DNA from: G038396625 sp038396625
Lineage (GTDB): Bacteria; Bacillota; Clostridia; Peptostreptococcales; Thermotaleaceae
Direction of reading: 5' to 3'
Assembly: GCA_038396625.1 (NCBI GenBank)
Contig: CP121688.1
Span: forward strand, 3,224,001 to 3,288,000
Length of the DNA: 64,000 bases
Positions 8,789-15,992 of this stretch are shown in pieces. How positions within the stretch are numbered: the first letter of the stretch is position 1; every line of letters starts with the position of its first letter. The translations under genes and the position numbers were made by a program. Under the pieces are notes generated by a model. That model had not been told where the DNA came from and did not search any database. It saw nothing but the letters and a program-made list of their open reading frames with translations.

Positions 8789-9550
8789 TTACGGAATCAA
8801 TTTACTAATTTTATTAGCAGCATCTAAAATAACTTTTTTGATAAATTCCAGTTTTTCTGGAGTAATGGATGCTTTAATACATGCCACTCCTATACAGGCA
8901 CAAACCTTATTTTTAGAATTACGTACAGGCACGCCTACTCCAAAGGCGCCCTTGATATTTTCCCCATCGCTGATTGCATACCCTCGCTCTCGAATATGGG
9001 CATATTCCTGCAACAGCACTTTTGGGTCTGTTATGGTGTTTTCCGTTCTTTTTTCTAATTTTGTTGTGTACACAATTTTTTCAAGCTCTTGATAAGGCTC
9101 ATAAAATGCCATAAGGGTCTTTCCATATGCACCACAGTTGATGGGATAAAGTGTTCCGGGTTTATAGCCCATGCTCATGCCAAAATAATGTTCATTTTCA
9201 TACAGCGTAATAATATTGCCATCATCAATTACTGCATAGCCTACAGACAGTTCTAATTTTTTTGCTGCTTCATCAACAATTTGAGCAATTTCATCAGAAT
9301 AATTAGAAGCATGTAAATATGCTGCCCCTATATGATAACTCATAGGTCCTAATTTATACTTTTTTGTAGAAGGACTTTGCAGTACAAGCATACTTTTCAT
9401 TAAATCTGCGAGAATCCTATGTACAGTACTACGATTAATTTGTAGTGCCTTGCTTAATTCTAAGGCAGTAAATTGATAGGGTTCTTTTGCTAGATATTTT
9501 AGAACCATCATTGCTTTTTCCAACGAAGATACATTTAGACGATTTTTCAA
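8789..9550 (-). CDS. IclR-family transcriptional regulator
   Basis: 253 aa. N-terminal winged HTH (residues ~8-65: SSLEKAMMVLKYLAKEPYQF, then LSKALQINRSTVHRILADL as recognition helix) and a C-terminal GAF-like effector domain with YPINCGAYGKTLMAF and the IclR signature GAFGVGVPVRNSKNKVCACI. TTG start at 9550, with AAAGGGGG 9 bases upstream. Located upstream of and co-directional with the carrier/hydrolase operon, ~155 bases before the carrier, so it probably controls that operon and, through the palindrome in its own promoter, itself. Confidence 0.93.
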   Translation of the reverse strand: MKNRLNVSSLEKAMMVLKYLAKEPYQFTALELSKALQINRSTVHRILADLMKSMLVLQSPSTKKYKLGPMSYHIGAAYLHASNYSDEIAQIVDEAAKKLELSVGYAVIDDGNIITLYENEHYFGMSMGYKPGTLYPINCGAYGKTLMAFYEPYQELEKIVYTTKLEKRTENTITDPKVLLQEYAHIRERGYAISDGENIKGAFGVGVPVRNSKNKVCACIGVACIKASITPEKLEFIKKVILDAANKISKLIP

Positions 9551-9586
9551 TTTTAGAACCCCCTTTGATCTCTTGAATTTTACACA

Positions 9587-9621
9587 AAGTTCATTATACG
9601 AACTTATGTCTCATATATGAA
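9587..9621 (-). promoter_or_regulatory. iclR-type promoter with palindromic operator
   Basis: AAGTTC-N7-GAACTT palindrome at 9587-9605, read on the - strand with a TATAAT -10 box inside it (9593-9598) and a weak -35 (TTCATA) 17 bases upstream. A second half-site and palindrome (TCATATATGA) follows at 9611-9620. Operator within the -10 suggests autorepression; binding by the adjacent IclR protein is inferred. Confidence 0.6.
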
Positions 9622-9774
9622 CTTTATAATTTATTTATATTCGATAAAAACAAAAAAATTCCTGCTTTTTTTTAAAAAAAGTTATGAAATTTTAAATTTA
9701 TTTTTAAATTTCAATTTATTTCAAAATAGCAACCAGTTTTTAAATTCAAACTTTAAAAACTTCTTATTTATTTC

Positions 9775-9803
9775 TTTACAGCCTAGTGCTTTCATTGTAT
9801 GAT
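9775..9803 (+). promoter_or_regulatory. sigma-A promoter of folT transcript
   Basis: TTTACA (9775-9780), 17-base spacer, TATGAT (9798-9803), immediately before the riboswitch, so transcription would start around 9810. Confidence 0.7.
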
Positions 9804-9810
9804 AAGGATT

Positions 9811-9908
9811 AGCAGAGTAAGTATCATGCGTTAAGTGTTAAGGGATGGGAAGTTGCCCTTAAACGAAGAATGTTTAATTATTCGCGGTATGGTACTGCAT
9901 CCGCTGCT
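9811..9908 (+). promoter_or_regulatory. Tetrahydrofolate (THF-I) riboswitch
   Basis: Conserved elements in the right order: AGCAGAGTA opening with P1, CATGCGTTAAGTG, a P3 hairpin (TTAAGGG...CCCTTAA), AACGAAG, TTCGCGGTATGG and the diagnostic closing GCATCCGCTGCT; P1 pairs 9811-9815 with 9904-9908. This matches the folate riboswitch class found in front of folT in low-GC Gram-positives. It precedes a folate ECF transporter gene, which independently supports the call. Confidence 0.93.
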
Positions 9909-9939
9909 ACATGCGAGAGAAGCAAAAGCTTATTATGCA

Positions 9940-9987
9940 CCTTTATTCTCTTTCGTGTGGCTTTTTGTCAAACGAAGAGAGAGGAGG
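9940..9987 (+). promoter_or_regulatory. Shine-Dalgarno-sequestering expression platform
   Basis: CCTTTATTCTCTTTCGT (9940-9956) can pair with ACGAAGAGAGAGGAGG (9972-9987), which contains the folT ribosome site. An alternative partner, CGAGAGAA (around 9914-9921), lies next to the riboswitch P1 and could pair with the anti-SD strand instead. This implies ligand-dependent translational control; no U-tract terminator is present. Confidence 0.6.
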
Positions 9988-9995
9988 TGCTGTCT

Positions 9996-10511
9996 GTGCA
10001 AACAAAAAATCTGATTATCCTATCGCTTTTTACAGCTATTAGTATTGTTTTAACAAGATTTTTTTCAGTAATGTTGCCTATTACTGGTATTGCTGGCATA
10101 AGGTTAAGTTTTGGAGATATACCTATTCTATTATCCGGTATATTGTTTGGTCCCTTAGCAGGCGCATTGGTGGGAATCACAGCTGACATAATCGGAGCGG
10201 TTTTCTTGTCTACATTCGGTTATTTTCCTGGTTTTACAATATCAGCTGCTTTAACTGGCGTAATCCCCCCTTTGGCCATAAAAATATTTGGTACCAGAAA
10301 AATAAAAGTGAAACATATTTTTTTATCCATTCTTATGACGGACATTGTTGTTTCTCTATGCTTAAATACACTATGGTTAAATGTGATGACCGGAAAAGCG
10401 TTCTTTGTACTACTTCCCCCTAGAATTATCGCCAGAATCATATTAATACCTATAGCTACTGCTGTAGTGTATGCCCTCTATAAAAAAATTAAAAACTTAA
10501 ACCTTATATAA
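9996..10511 (+). CDS. folT: Folate ECF transporter S component FolT
   Basis: 171 aa, about six hydrophobic segments, with the ECF S-component features FTAISIVLTRFFSVMLP, IRLSFGDIPILLSGILFGP and ALVGITADIIGA. It binds folate at the membrane and uses the shared EcfAA'T energising module encoded elsewhere. GTG start at 9996 chosen because GAGGAGG ends 8 bases upstream; an apparent upstream extension to 9870 would run through the riboswitch and has no ribosome site. The THF riboswitch directly in front makes the substrate assignment strong. Followed by a strong bidirectional terminator. Confidence 0.92.
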   Translation: MQTKNLIILSLFTAISIVLTRFFSVMLPITGIAGIRLSFGDIPILLSGILFGPLAGALVGITADIIGAVFLSTFGYFPGFTISAALTGVIPPLAIKIFGTRKIKVKHIFLSILMTDIVVSLCLNTLWLNVMTGKAFFVLLPPRIIARIILIPIATAVVYALYKKIKNLNLI

Positions 10512-10554
10512 ATGGAAAACCGCGGCACCCTTTTGATGCCGCGGTTTTCCATTT
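10510..10554. terminator. Bidirectional terminator, folT / activase
   Basis: 18-bp GC-rich stem (10510-10527 with 10537-10554) flanked by A/T runs on both sides, between convergent genes. Confidence 0.92.
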
Positions 10555-11536
10555 ATGCCAATTGCTCTTTAGGAATATTTGTTGTATTACTCCAACGTCC
10601 ACATTTATCCCCCCATCGGGCTACTAAAGTATGGTCTCTATAAAACTCTACTACTTCACACATATTGGGGCATTTATCACACTCAAAGCTTTTTACTTTA
10701 TAGCTACTTTCTGCAATTTCAAATCCTTTAAAGTCTGTTTTTCCTTTTTTCGCTACCTCTTCTTTTGCTAATAGTGCTGCACCTATTGCCCCCATTACAC
10801 TTGCATGGGGTGGCACGATAATCTCACATCCTAAGATTCGCTCAAATGCTTTTCGGATTCCTACATTGGCAGCAACCCCTCCTTGAAATATAACAGGTGC
10901 TACAATTTCCTTACCCTTTCCAAGATTATTCAAATAGTTTCTTGCTAAAGCTTCACATAACCCGTTAATAATATCTTCTTGATTGTGACCTAGCTGCTGT
11001 TTATGAATCATATCTGATTCTGCAAATACAGCACATCTTCCTGCAATTCTAACAGTAGATTTTGATTTTAAGGCTAGTTTCCCAAATTCTTCAATAGGAA
11101 TCCCTAATCTTTCTGCCTGCCTATCCAAAAATGAACCTGTTCCTGCAGCACAAACTGTATTCATAGCAAAATCATATAAAATACCATTACGCAATAAAAT
11201 AATCTTTGAATCTTGTCCTCCGATTTCAATAATGGTCTTTACATCTGGCACATAATGTAATGCCGCAACCCCATGGGCTGTAATTTCATTTTTGATTACA
11301 TCTGCACCCACCATCATACCACCTAATTGTCTTCCACTACCTGTAGTACCTACTCCAGCAATTTCCGTATGTCTATCTAATTTTTTTTTGGTCTGCATCA
11401 AACCTTTTTTAATGGTTTCTATAGGTTTTCCTTGTGTTCTTATATATAGTGTATCTAGCACATTTTCTTGTTCATCCATTACAATGATATTGGTACTTAC
11501 AGAACCTATATCAATACCAAGATAACATTTTTTCAT
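10553..11536 (-). CDS. Acyl-CoA dehydratase activase-type ATPase (HgdC/BcrA family)
   Basis: 327 aa ASKHA-fold ATPase: phosphate-1 loop LGIDIGSVSTNIIVMDE at the N-terminus, GVGTTGSGRQLG, IEIGGQDSKII, the [4Fe-4S] Cys region NTVCAAGTGSFLD and GRCAVFAESDMIH (one Cys from each monomer holds the bridging cluster), adenosine motif GGVAANVG. A Cys-rich tail (CDKCPNMCEVV...RWGDKCGRW) is typical of the COG1924 members paired with COG3580/3581 proteins. Uses ATP to inject low-potential electrons into a partner dehydratase/reductase. Third gene in a - strand set; overlaps the upstream gene by 26 bases. Substrate of the complex is unknown. Confidence 0.88.
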   Translation of the reverse strand: MKKCYLGIDIGSVSTNIIVMDEQENVLDTLYIRTQGKPIETIKKGLMQTKKKLDRHTEIAGVGTTGSGRQLGGMMVGADVIKNEITAHGVAALHYVPDVKTIIEIGGQDSKIILLRNGILYDFAMNTVCAAGTGSFLDRQAERLGIPIEEFGKLALKSKSTVRIAGRCAVFAESDMIHKQQLGHNQEDIINGLCEALARNYLNNLGKGKEIVAPVIFQGGVAANVGIRKAFERILGCEIIVPPHASVMGAIGAALLAKEEVAKKGKTDFKGFEIAESSYKVKSFECDKCPNMCEVVEFYRDHTLVARWGDKCGRWSNTTNIPKEQLA

Positions 11537-12623
11537 TTGTATCCTTCTCCCTTCTGTTTCTTAACAAATCTATATATGCCTCTAACCTTGTAAGATACCC
11601 TGCTTCTCCTGTCATTTCATCAATAATCAACGTTAGAATGGGTATATTTTTATCTTTTTGTACATGTGGTAGGATACTCATTGCTACAATTTCAGGCATA
11701 CATGTAAAAGGCATCACTTGTATGATTCCATCATAGCCATCTTCCGCATAAAGAACCGTGTTGCCAATTGTTTCTCTGCCATGTCCTCCTACCTGTGTCG
11801 TTACATATGGCTGTGCTGCTTTGCGTATATGCTTTTCTCTAGAACGTCCTATGGATTTATAGCATAAATGTTCTAATATCCAATCCCCTGTCGTATGAGA
11901 TTTATGTACCTCAACGCCCATTTCATTTAATTTTTTTCCTATGTGGATATTTGCAAAATCTTCTATAACTGTATAAATTTCTCCAACAATTCCTACCTTC
12001 AATACCTCTTTATTTGACTCAAGCGCCACTTGCTGTAGGCTTTGCTGGGCAACATCAATATGCTTAATCATTTCTTGAGACCCACTACTTCTCTCTAGCC
12101 TACTGATTAATTGATTATTAATAAGATCAATCTGTCCTTTATTTTTTTCATAGGGCCTTGATTTTAATACATTTTCCTCTATTCGATCTAGCCTTCTTAA
12201 TACTTGAATAGCATTTTTTACACTTTTCCCTATTTTTATCATATTTCTTGTATTCGCAACTTTACTGACACGATGATAGAATTCCTGTAGATTTCCTTCC
12301 GGTGCTTCTAATACTACAAATTCTACGCCATCATATCCTAAATCTTTTAAAATTTCCTTTTCTACCTCTGCAAAATAACCATATCTACAAGGTCCACAGC
12401 TTCCTGTAACTACAATAGTATCTGCACCCTTTTCAATACTCTGTATATAATTGCCCAAATTGATTTTCATGGGCAAACACATGAGTTCTGGTGCATATTT
12501 TGTCCCTATCTCCAAGGTTTTTTTTGTATTGGGTGGAGGCAAAACCGTCTCTACTCCTAAATCATCAAACATCGCCTTAATGGGCAGATAGGTGTTTCCT
12601 ATATGTGGAAAAGTTATTTTCAT
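11511..12623 (-). CDS. Activase-associated protein, HgdB-like (COG3581 type)
   Basis: 370 aa. Begins MKITFPHIGNTYLPIKAMFD, contains LMCLPMKINLGNYI, VTGSCGPCRYGYF and VQVMP-like MPFTCMPEIVA, ending with the family motif TLIIDEMTGEAGYLTRLEAY. These Cys-containing motifs match the dehydratase-component-like half of the large split activase proteins (CoA protein activase, COG3581). ATG with GGAGGG 6 bases upstream; overlaps both neighbours, showing tight translational coupling. Probably binds an Fe-S cluster and receives electrons from the ATPase encoded downstream; function undetermined. Confidence 0.8.
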   Translation of the reverse strand: MKITFPHIGNTYLPIKAMFDDLGVETVLPPPNTKKTLEIGTKYAPELMCLPMKINLGNYIQSIEKGADTIVVTGSCGPCRYGYFAEVEKEILKDLGYDGVEFVVLEAPEGNLQEFYHRVSKVANTRNMIKIGKSVKNAIQVLRRLDRIEENVLKSRPYEKNKGQIDLINNQLISRLERSSGSQEMIKHIDVAQQSLQQVALESNKEVLKVGIVGEIYTVIEDFANIHIGKKLNEMGVEVHKSHTTGDWILEHLCYKSIGRSREKHIRKAAQPYVTTQVGGHGRETIGNTVLYAEDGYDGIIQVMPFTCMPEIVAMSILPHVQKDKNIPILTLIIDEMTGEAGYLTRLEAYIDLLRNRREKDTNEKMLSWY

Positions 12624-13587
12624 CTTTTTCCCTCCATTTAATCATGTCTACAAAAGCTTCTATTCTCGTATTTATCCCTGCTTCCCCTGTATGCTCATCC
12701 ATAGTTAACAATATAAATGGCTTTTTTGAGTGTCTTCGAATTCTACGCTCTGCAATATCAGCAATTACAGAATCTAATCCACACCCAAAACTGGATAAAT
12801 ACATAATTCCTTGAATCTCTTCTTGCTCCATGGCATAGAGTGCCGTACCTAAAATTTTTCTTCCAAAACTCCAAAACATCTTTTTGTCCATCGTTTCTGC
12901 CTTCTCATGAATTACTTTAGAATCAAAGCTATCCTGTGTCATCACTTCAAGTCCATAATCTCTTAATTTCTTGATCATATCCATACTAAGATATCTATCG
13001 TAGATATTGTAGGGATGTCCCAATAATACAATTTTCTGATGTTTTTCCCATGGTTTTCTTAAACATCCATTGTTATGTTCCTCTATATCAATTGGTAATA
13101 GTCCTTCTTTGATTTGCTCTTTATAATGATTATGTGCTCTTAATGCTTCTTCAAAGGCAAAATTGATTTTTTTTCTATCCTTAGTAATATAGCTTCCAAT
13201 TTCATAGATGGTTTCTGGTAATTTTCTTTTTGATTTTCGAAAATCTATCACCGTATCAATCAAGGTAGGTAAGTCTTTTATAGAACTTTTTATCATTTCT
13301 GGCAGTCCGCAAAACTTAGGACAAATATATTCGTTTTTGTAGATACTCATCATCTTCGGTATAAAAATATAATCAACTTGTTCTTTCAAATCTATCACAT
13401 GCCCATGATATACTTTTACAGGTAAACATGCTTCATCCACTGTATTTTTTACACCATGATCTACAATCCATTTATTGCTTTTTCTAGAAATCACAACTTC
13501 CGCTCCAAGCGTCTCAAAAAATTTTATCCACAGAGGAGCATAATAGTAATATAATAAACCTCGAGGTATACCAACTTTCATAGACAT
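12577..13587 (-). CDS. Activase-associated protein, HgdB-like (COG3580/DUF2229 type)
   Basis: 336 aa. MKVGIPRGLLYYYYAPLW at the start and DEACLPVKVYHGH, KYI-like ICPKFCGLPEMIK, YLSSFGCGLDS and LLTMDEHTGEAGINTRIEAF are the COG3580/DUF2229 pattern, parallel to the next gene, suggesting an ancient duplication. Start set at the ATG at 13587 because AAGGGAT lies 7 bases upstream; an upstream ATG lacks a site. First gene of the set of three, which in some Clostridia is one large fused protein; here it is split into three overlapping genes. Confidence 0.78.
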   Translation of the reverse strand: MSMKVGIPRGLLYYYYAPLWIKFFETLGAEVVISRKSNKWIVDHGVKNTVDEACLPVKVYHGHVIDLKEQVDYIFIPKMMSIYKNEYICPKFCGLPEMIKSSIKDLPTLIDTVIDFRKSKRKLPETIYEIGSYITKDRKKINFAFEEALRAHNHYKEQIKEGLLPIDIEEHNNGCLRKPWEKHQKIVLLGHPYNIYDRYLSMDMIKKLRDYGLEVMTQDSFDSKVIHEKAETMDKKMFWSFGRKILGTALYAMEQEEIQGIMYLSSFGCGLDSVIADIAERRIRRHSKKPFILLTMDEHTGEAGINTRIEAFVDMIKWREKDENNFSTYRKHLSAH

Positions 13588-13700
13588 TCTTATCCCTTCC
13601 ATTCTTCCATCACTTTTTTATTTTTCTTTATCTCCCATATAATTGTTAGCATTTCTTATGGATTTTAAACCATTTCTTTTTAATTTGCTGAAACAAGCAT

Positions 13701-13734
13701 AAAAAATGTGCTGCGATCTGAAATCGCAGCACAT
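13701..13734 (-). terminator. Terminator of the HesB-selenoprotein/glutaredoxin operon
   Basis: 12-bp perfect stem (13706-13717 with 13723-13734) followed on the - strand by a six-T run (13701-13706), just after the glutaredoxin stop. Confidence 0.9.
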
Positions 13735-13746
13735 CTTTTATGCTTA

Positions 13747-13977
13747 TTATTTTAATAATTCGTCTAGCCTTCCCTTATCAAACCCTTGAATGGTTTCGTC
13801 ATCAATAAGAATCACTGGCACACCCATAAAACCTTTTGCCATCAATTCTTTTCTAGCTGTCATATCCTTTGAAACATTTTTCTCTGTATATTCTACACCT
13901 AAGGATTGTAGATAGTTTTTTGCATCCTTGCAGTAAATACAACTATCACTTGAATATACAACTACATTTTTACTCAT
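13747..13977 (-). CDS. Glutaredoxin-like thiol oxidoreductase
   Basis: 76 aa, full glutaredoxin/NrdH length. Active-site motif SCIYCKDAK (CxxC, residues ~12-15), cis-Pro loop GVPVILIDD and C-terminal IQGFDKGRLDELL. It reduces disulfides or mixed thiols in the cytoplasm. ATG with GGAGGAATATGTT upstream. Last gene of a three-gene - strand redox operon (HesB-like selenoprotein, membrane Fe-S protein, this gene), ended by a strong terminator. Confidence 0.9.
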   Translation of the reverse strand: MSKNVVVYSSDSCIYCKDAKNYLQSLGVEYTEKNVSKDMTARKELMAKGFMGVPVILIDDETIQGFDKGRLDELLK

Positions 13978-14054
13978 AACATATTCCTCCTTTTATTTAT
14001 TCACACTATATATTTATTCTACAGGAATGATCCTATTCCCTCATTGATAAAATT

Positions 14055-14561
14055 CTATGCAACCCTTTCATTGTGAACTACCTTCTTTTTTTCTTGATTT
14101 TCCTTTATCAGACTGGTTGCATGCCCCATAGGGCATACTTGACACCAACTTCTCGGCTTAAAAATGACACCCATGACTACCCCTAAGGCCAATGACACCA
14201 TCATCAAGCGAAAAACGCCAAATGCTACTGCTCGCACAATATTAGGTGCATGGAAAGCATGATATAAAGATATGCTAAACATTAGCATCATTAATCCTAA
14301 TAAAATATGTTTTACCGTCTTGCTTCTCATTCCCTTTGGCAAATTGTTTTCTAAGCTAATGTTCTGTAGGAATTTCCCTAAAATAGATCCTCTAGGACAA
14401 TACTTTGAACAATGGATTTTTCCTCTTCCTTTTAAAGCATGGTAAATTGGCGTTCCTATACACACAAAGCCTAATAATCCAAAACGAATATCTACAATAG
14501 ACAGTGTAATAAACAATACCATTAACATCCATGACCATGATTGATGTGATTTTGCTGACAT
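14055..14561 (-). CDS. Membrane 4Fe-4S-binding protein (NapH/CcoG-like)
   Basis: 168 aa with about four hydrophobic helices (MLMVLFITLSIVDIRFGLLG, then two adjacent helices near 85-140). Two short Cys motifs lie between helices: HCSKYCPRGS near 50 and WCQVCPMGH near 145, each giving only two or three cysteines, so a cluster could be shared between the motifs or between subunits. Resembles polyferredoxin-type membrane proteins (NapH family) that pass electrons through the membrane. Ribosome site GGGGG-TAGGG before the ATG. Sits between a HesB-like selenoprotein and a glutaredoxin; a role in thiol or sulfur redox chemistry is inferred. Confidence 0.75.
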   Translation of the reverse strand: MSAKSHQSWSWMLMVLFITLSIVDIRFGLLGFVCIGTPIYHALKGRGKIHCSKYCPRGSILGKFLQNISLENNLPKGMRSKTVKHILLGLMMLMFSISLYHAFHAPNIVRAVAFGVFRLMMVSLALGVVMGVIFKPRSWCQVCPMGHATSLIKENQEKKKVVHNERVA

Positions 14562-14704
14562 TTCCCTACCCCCTTACAATTAAACTTTTAAACTTTGCAG
14601 TAGTAGGGAATATATGCATACATTTAATCATGCATCTATCCCCTTTTTACCCTCTATTTTGGCATCCAAACAAACTAAATTCTTTAAATGCCCAAATTTT
14701 TACA

Positions 14705-15010
14705 CTAGCAAGATGATTTACTCATCCCTGCACTGATTCTAAATCCTTTATTAAACCAACCATCTGAATAATCTATATGGAAATTTTGAAACTGGTTGAG
14801 TATATCTTTTTCTACGATTAGCTTTAAACCACTAACTTCTTCATAATGATCGTTTTTATCATCCTTTGACCCTTCCAGGGCTATCCCAAATGTTGGACCA
14901 CCTCATCCAAAGGCTTTGATAAAAATCCTTAATAATGTATTTTCTCTATTTTTGTCTTGTAATTGCTTTTTTATCATTTCCTCTGCTTTTTTAGAAACCT
15001 TTATCGACAT
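14705..15010 (-). CDS. HesB-like selenoprotein (in-frame UGA read as Sec)
   Basis: 101 aa when the in-frame TGA at 14903-14905 is read as selenocysteine (residue 36). Before it: MSIKVSKKAEEMI...LLRIFIKAFG; after it: GGPTFGIALEG...SGLKLIVEKDIL...DYSDGWFNKGFRIS, ending SSC. The pattern KAFG-U-GGPTFGI aligns with the HesB/IscA-like fold, where Cys is usual at this place, and a family of HesB-like selenoproteins is known in anaerobes. AGGAGG lies 8 bases before the ATG. A normal ORF finder splits it at TGA, so it is easily missed. A SECIS-like hairpin follows the UGA. First gene of the redox operon. Function of the family is not settled; a sulfur or redox role is inferred. Confidence 0.9.
14865..14890 (-). 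promoter_or_regulatory. Bacterial SECIS-like hairpin
   Basis: On the - strand, 13-38 bases after the UGA: TTTG pairs with CAAA and CCC with GGG around the loop TGGAA, giving an exposed GG in the apical loop ~27 bases from the UGA, the spacing and loop feature recognised by SelB. Confidence 0.75.
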
Positions 15011-15046
15011 AAAAGAAACCTCCTATTATTTATTATGTTTCTCCCT

Positions 15047-15066
15047 CCCCCTTAGAGGGGGGTATA
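15047..15066 (-). promoter_or_regulatory. C/G-run palindrome, CsoR/CstR-type operator candidate
   Basis: On the - strand TATACCCCCCTCTAAGGGGG sits between the promoter and the HesB-like start. Runs of C and G in mirror arrangement behind TATA are the pattern of operators for CsoR-family repressors (copper CsoR, persulfide CstR). No CsoR-family gene is in the window, so the regulator is inferred. Confidence 0.4.
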
Positions 15067-15071
15067 TTTAT

Positions 15072-15100
15072 ATATTAGTATATATTTCTATTTATGTCAA
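15072..15100 (-). promoter_or_regulatory. sigma-A promoter of the HesB-selenoprotein operon
   Basis: TTGACA (15095-15100 on - strand), exactly 17-base spacer, TAATAT (15072-15077); a near-consensus vegetative promoter directed at the selenoprotein operon. Confidence 0.75.
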
Positions 15101-15122
15101 TAGTATTTTCTAAATATATGAT

Positions 15123-15150
15123 AAAAGTTTCTGCATTCGCAGAAACTTTT
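15123..15150 (-). terminator. Terminator of the 15.8-kb hypothetical gene
   Basis: 12-bp perfect stem (15123-15134 with 15139-15150), 4-base loop, A/T-rich ends; the gene's stop codon touches the stem. Confidence 0.85.
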
Positions 15151-15823
15151 ACTCACGCATAATTGCCATGATGGTTTTCACCTTATTGAGCATTTTTTTG
15201 ATTTCATGTCCTTTCTCTACTTGAAGAATTTCCAGTATATCTGTAACATTTTCAATATCTTGCAGCATATTTCTTTTTTCTCCCGTATTTTGTTTTATTC
15301 TACTAATTCTGTCATTCACAGTCAGTACCTTTTCAATCTTTTCTTTACTTTTTCCTCTCACATGAGGTCTTACGGCCTCTAGTATCTTGATATGCTTATC
15401 CGGTACACTTCTATAGCTTTGGGCATAACTTTCATTTTGTTTATATTCATGATTCGCATATCGATTTAGTGCATATAAGACATCCAATAAACTCTCGGCT
15501 TTTCCTAATGTTTCGTTGATCTGTTCTCCCATATAGGGTCTTACGCCTTTTACAATTTGTGCTGTACGATGTATATCATCTGTATTCGCCTTCGCCCTTC
15601 CTCCTTTATTCCATAAAGTAAAAAGGAATAGGGGTAGTAGCATTTCGCTGCTTAATAAATTTGAAAGCATATTGGCTACAACAGGATGATTCATTTTGCT
15701 TGGTGTGTCCTTTACATTCTTTAAGTCTTCTAAGTTTAATACCTCTACATCTTGATTTTCCCTATCCAATACTTTTGTATCCTGCTCATCTATATTTTGT
15801 TCTTCCAGGTTACGATCTTCCAT
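15149..15823 (-). CDS. Hypothetical acidic/helical protein
   Basis: 224 aa; I do not recognise a family with certainty. First ~50 residues are very acidic and charge-dense (EDRNLEEQNIDEQDTKVLD), then a short hydrophobic stretch NMLSNLLSSEMLLPLFLFTL, followed by a helical region with two similar segments (IVKGVRPYMGEQINETLGK and ILEAVRPHVRGKSKEKIEKV), suggesting an internal repeat. A hydrophilic, Lys-rich C-terminus ends VKTIMAIMRE. Start placed at the ATG 15823 because GGAGGAGG lies 5 bases upstream. Monocistronic with its own terminator. No signal peptide is evident. Confidence 0.8.
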   Translation of the reverse strand: MEDRNLEEQNIDEQDTKVLDRENQDVEVLNLEDLKNVKDTPSKMNHPVVANMLSNLLSSEMLLPLFLFTLWNKGGRAKANTDDIHRTAQIVKGVRPYMGEQINETLGKAESLLDVLYALNRYANHEYKQNESYAQSYRSVPDKHIKILEAVRPHVRGKSKEKIEKVLTVNDRISRIKQNTGEKRNMLQDIENVTDILEILQVEKGHEIKKMLNKVKTIMAIMRE

Positions 15824-15992
15824 GCAACCTCCTCCCTTCAAAGTTTGCATATCACCATTTCACTACTATACTATGCATTGAATAAGCAGATCGTGTAAAT
15901 TCCTAGAGAACTTTCCATAAAAACAAGGAAACATCACACTTCAAGCGAATATTATAAATATATAAACACAAATTTAAAAGGAGTGTTTGTCA

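Noticed and set aside
9617..9802. 61-residue open frame rich in Phe, Leu, Asn upstream of folT
   Set aside because: AT-rich low-complexity sequence with no ribosome site; it contains the folT promoter.
9870..9995. N-terminal extension of FolT
   Set aside because: Overlaps the THF riboswitch and expression platform; the GTG at 9996 has a proper ribosome site.
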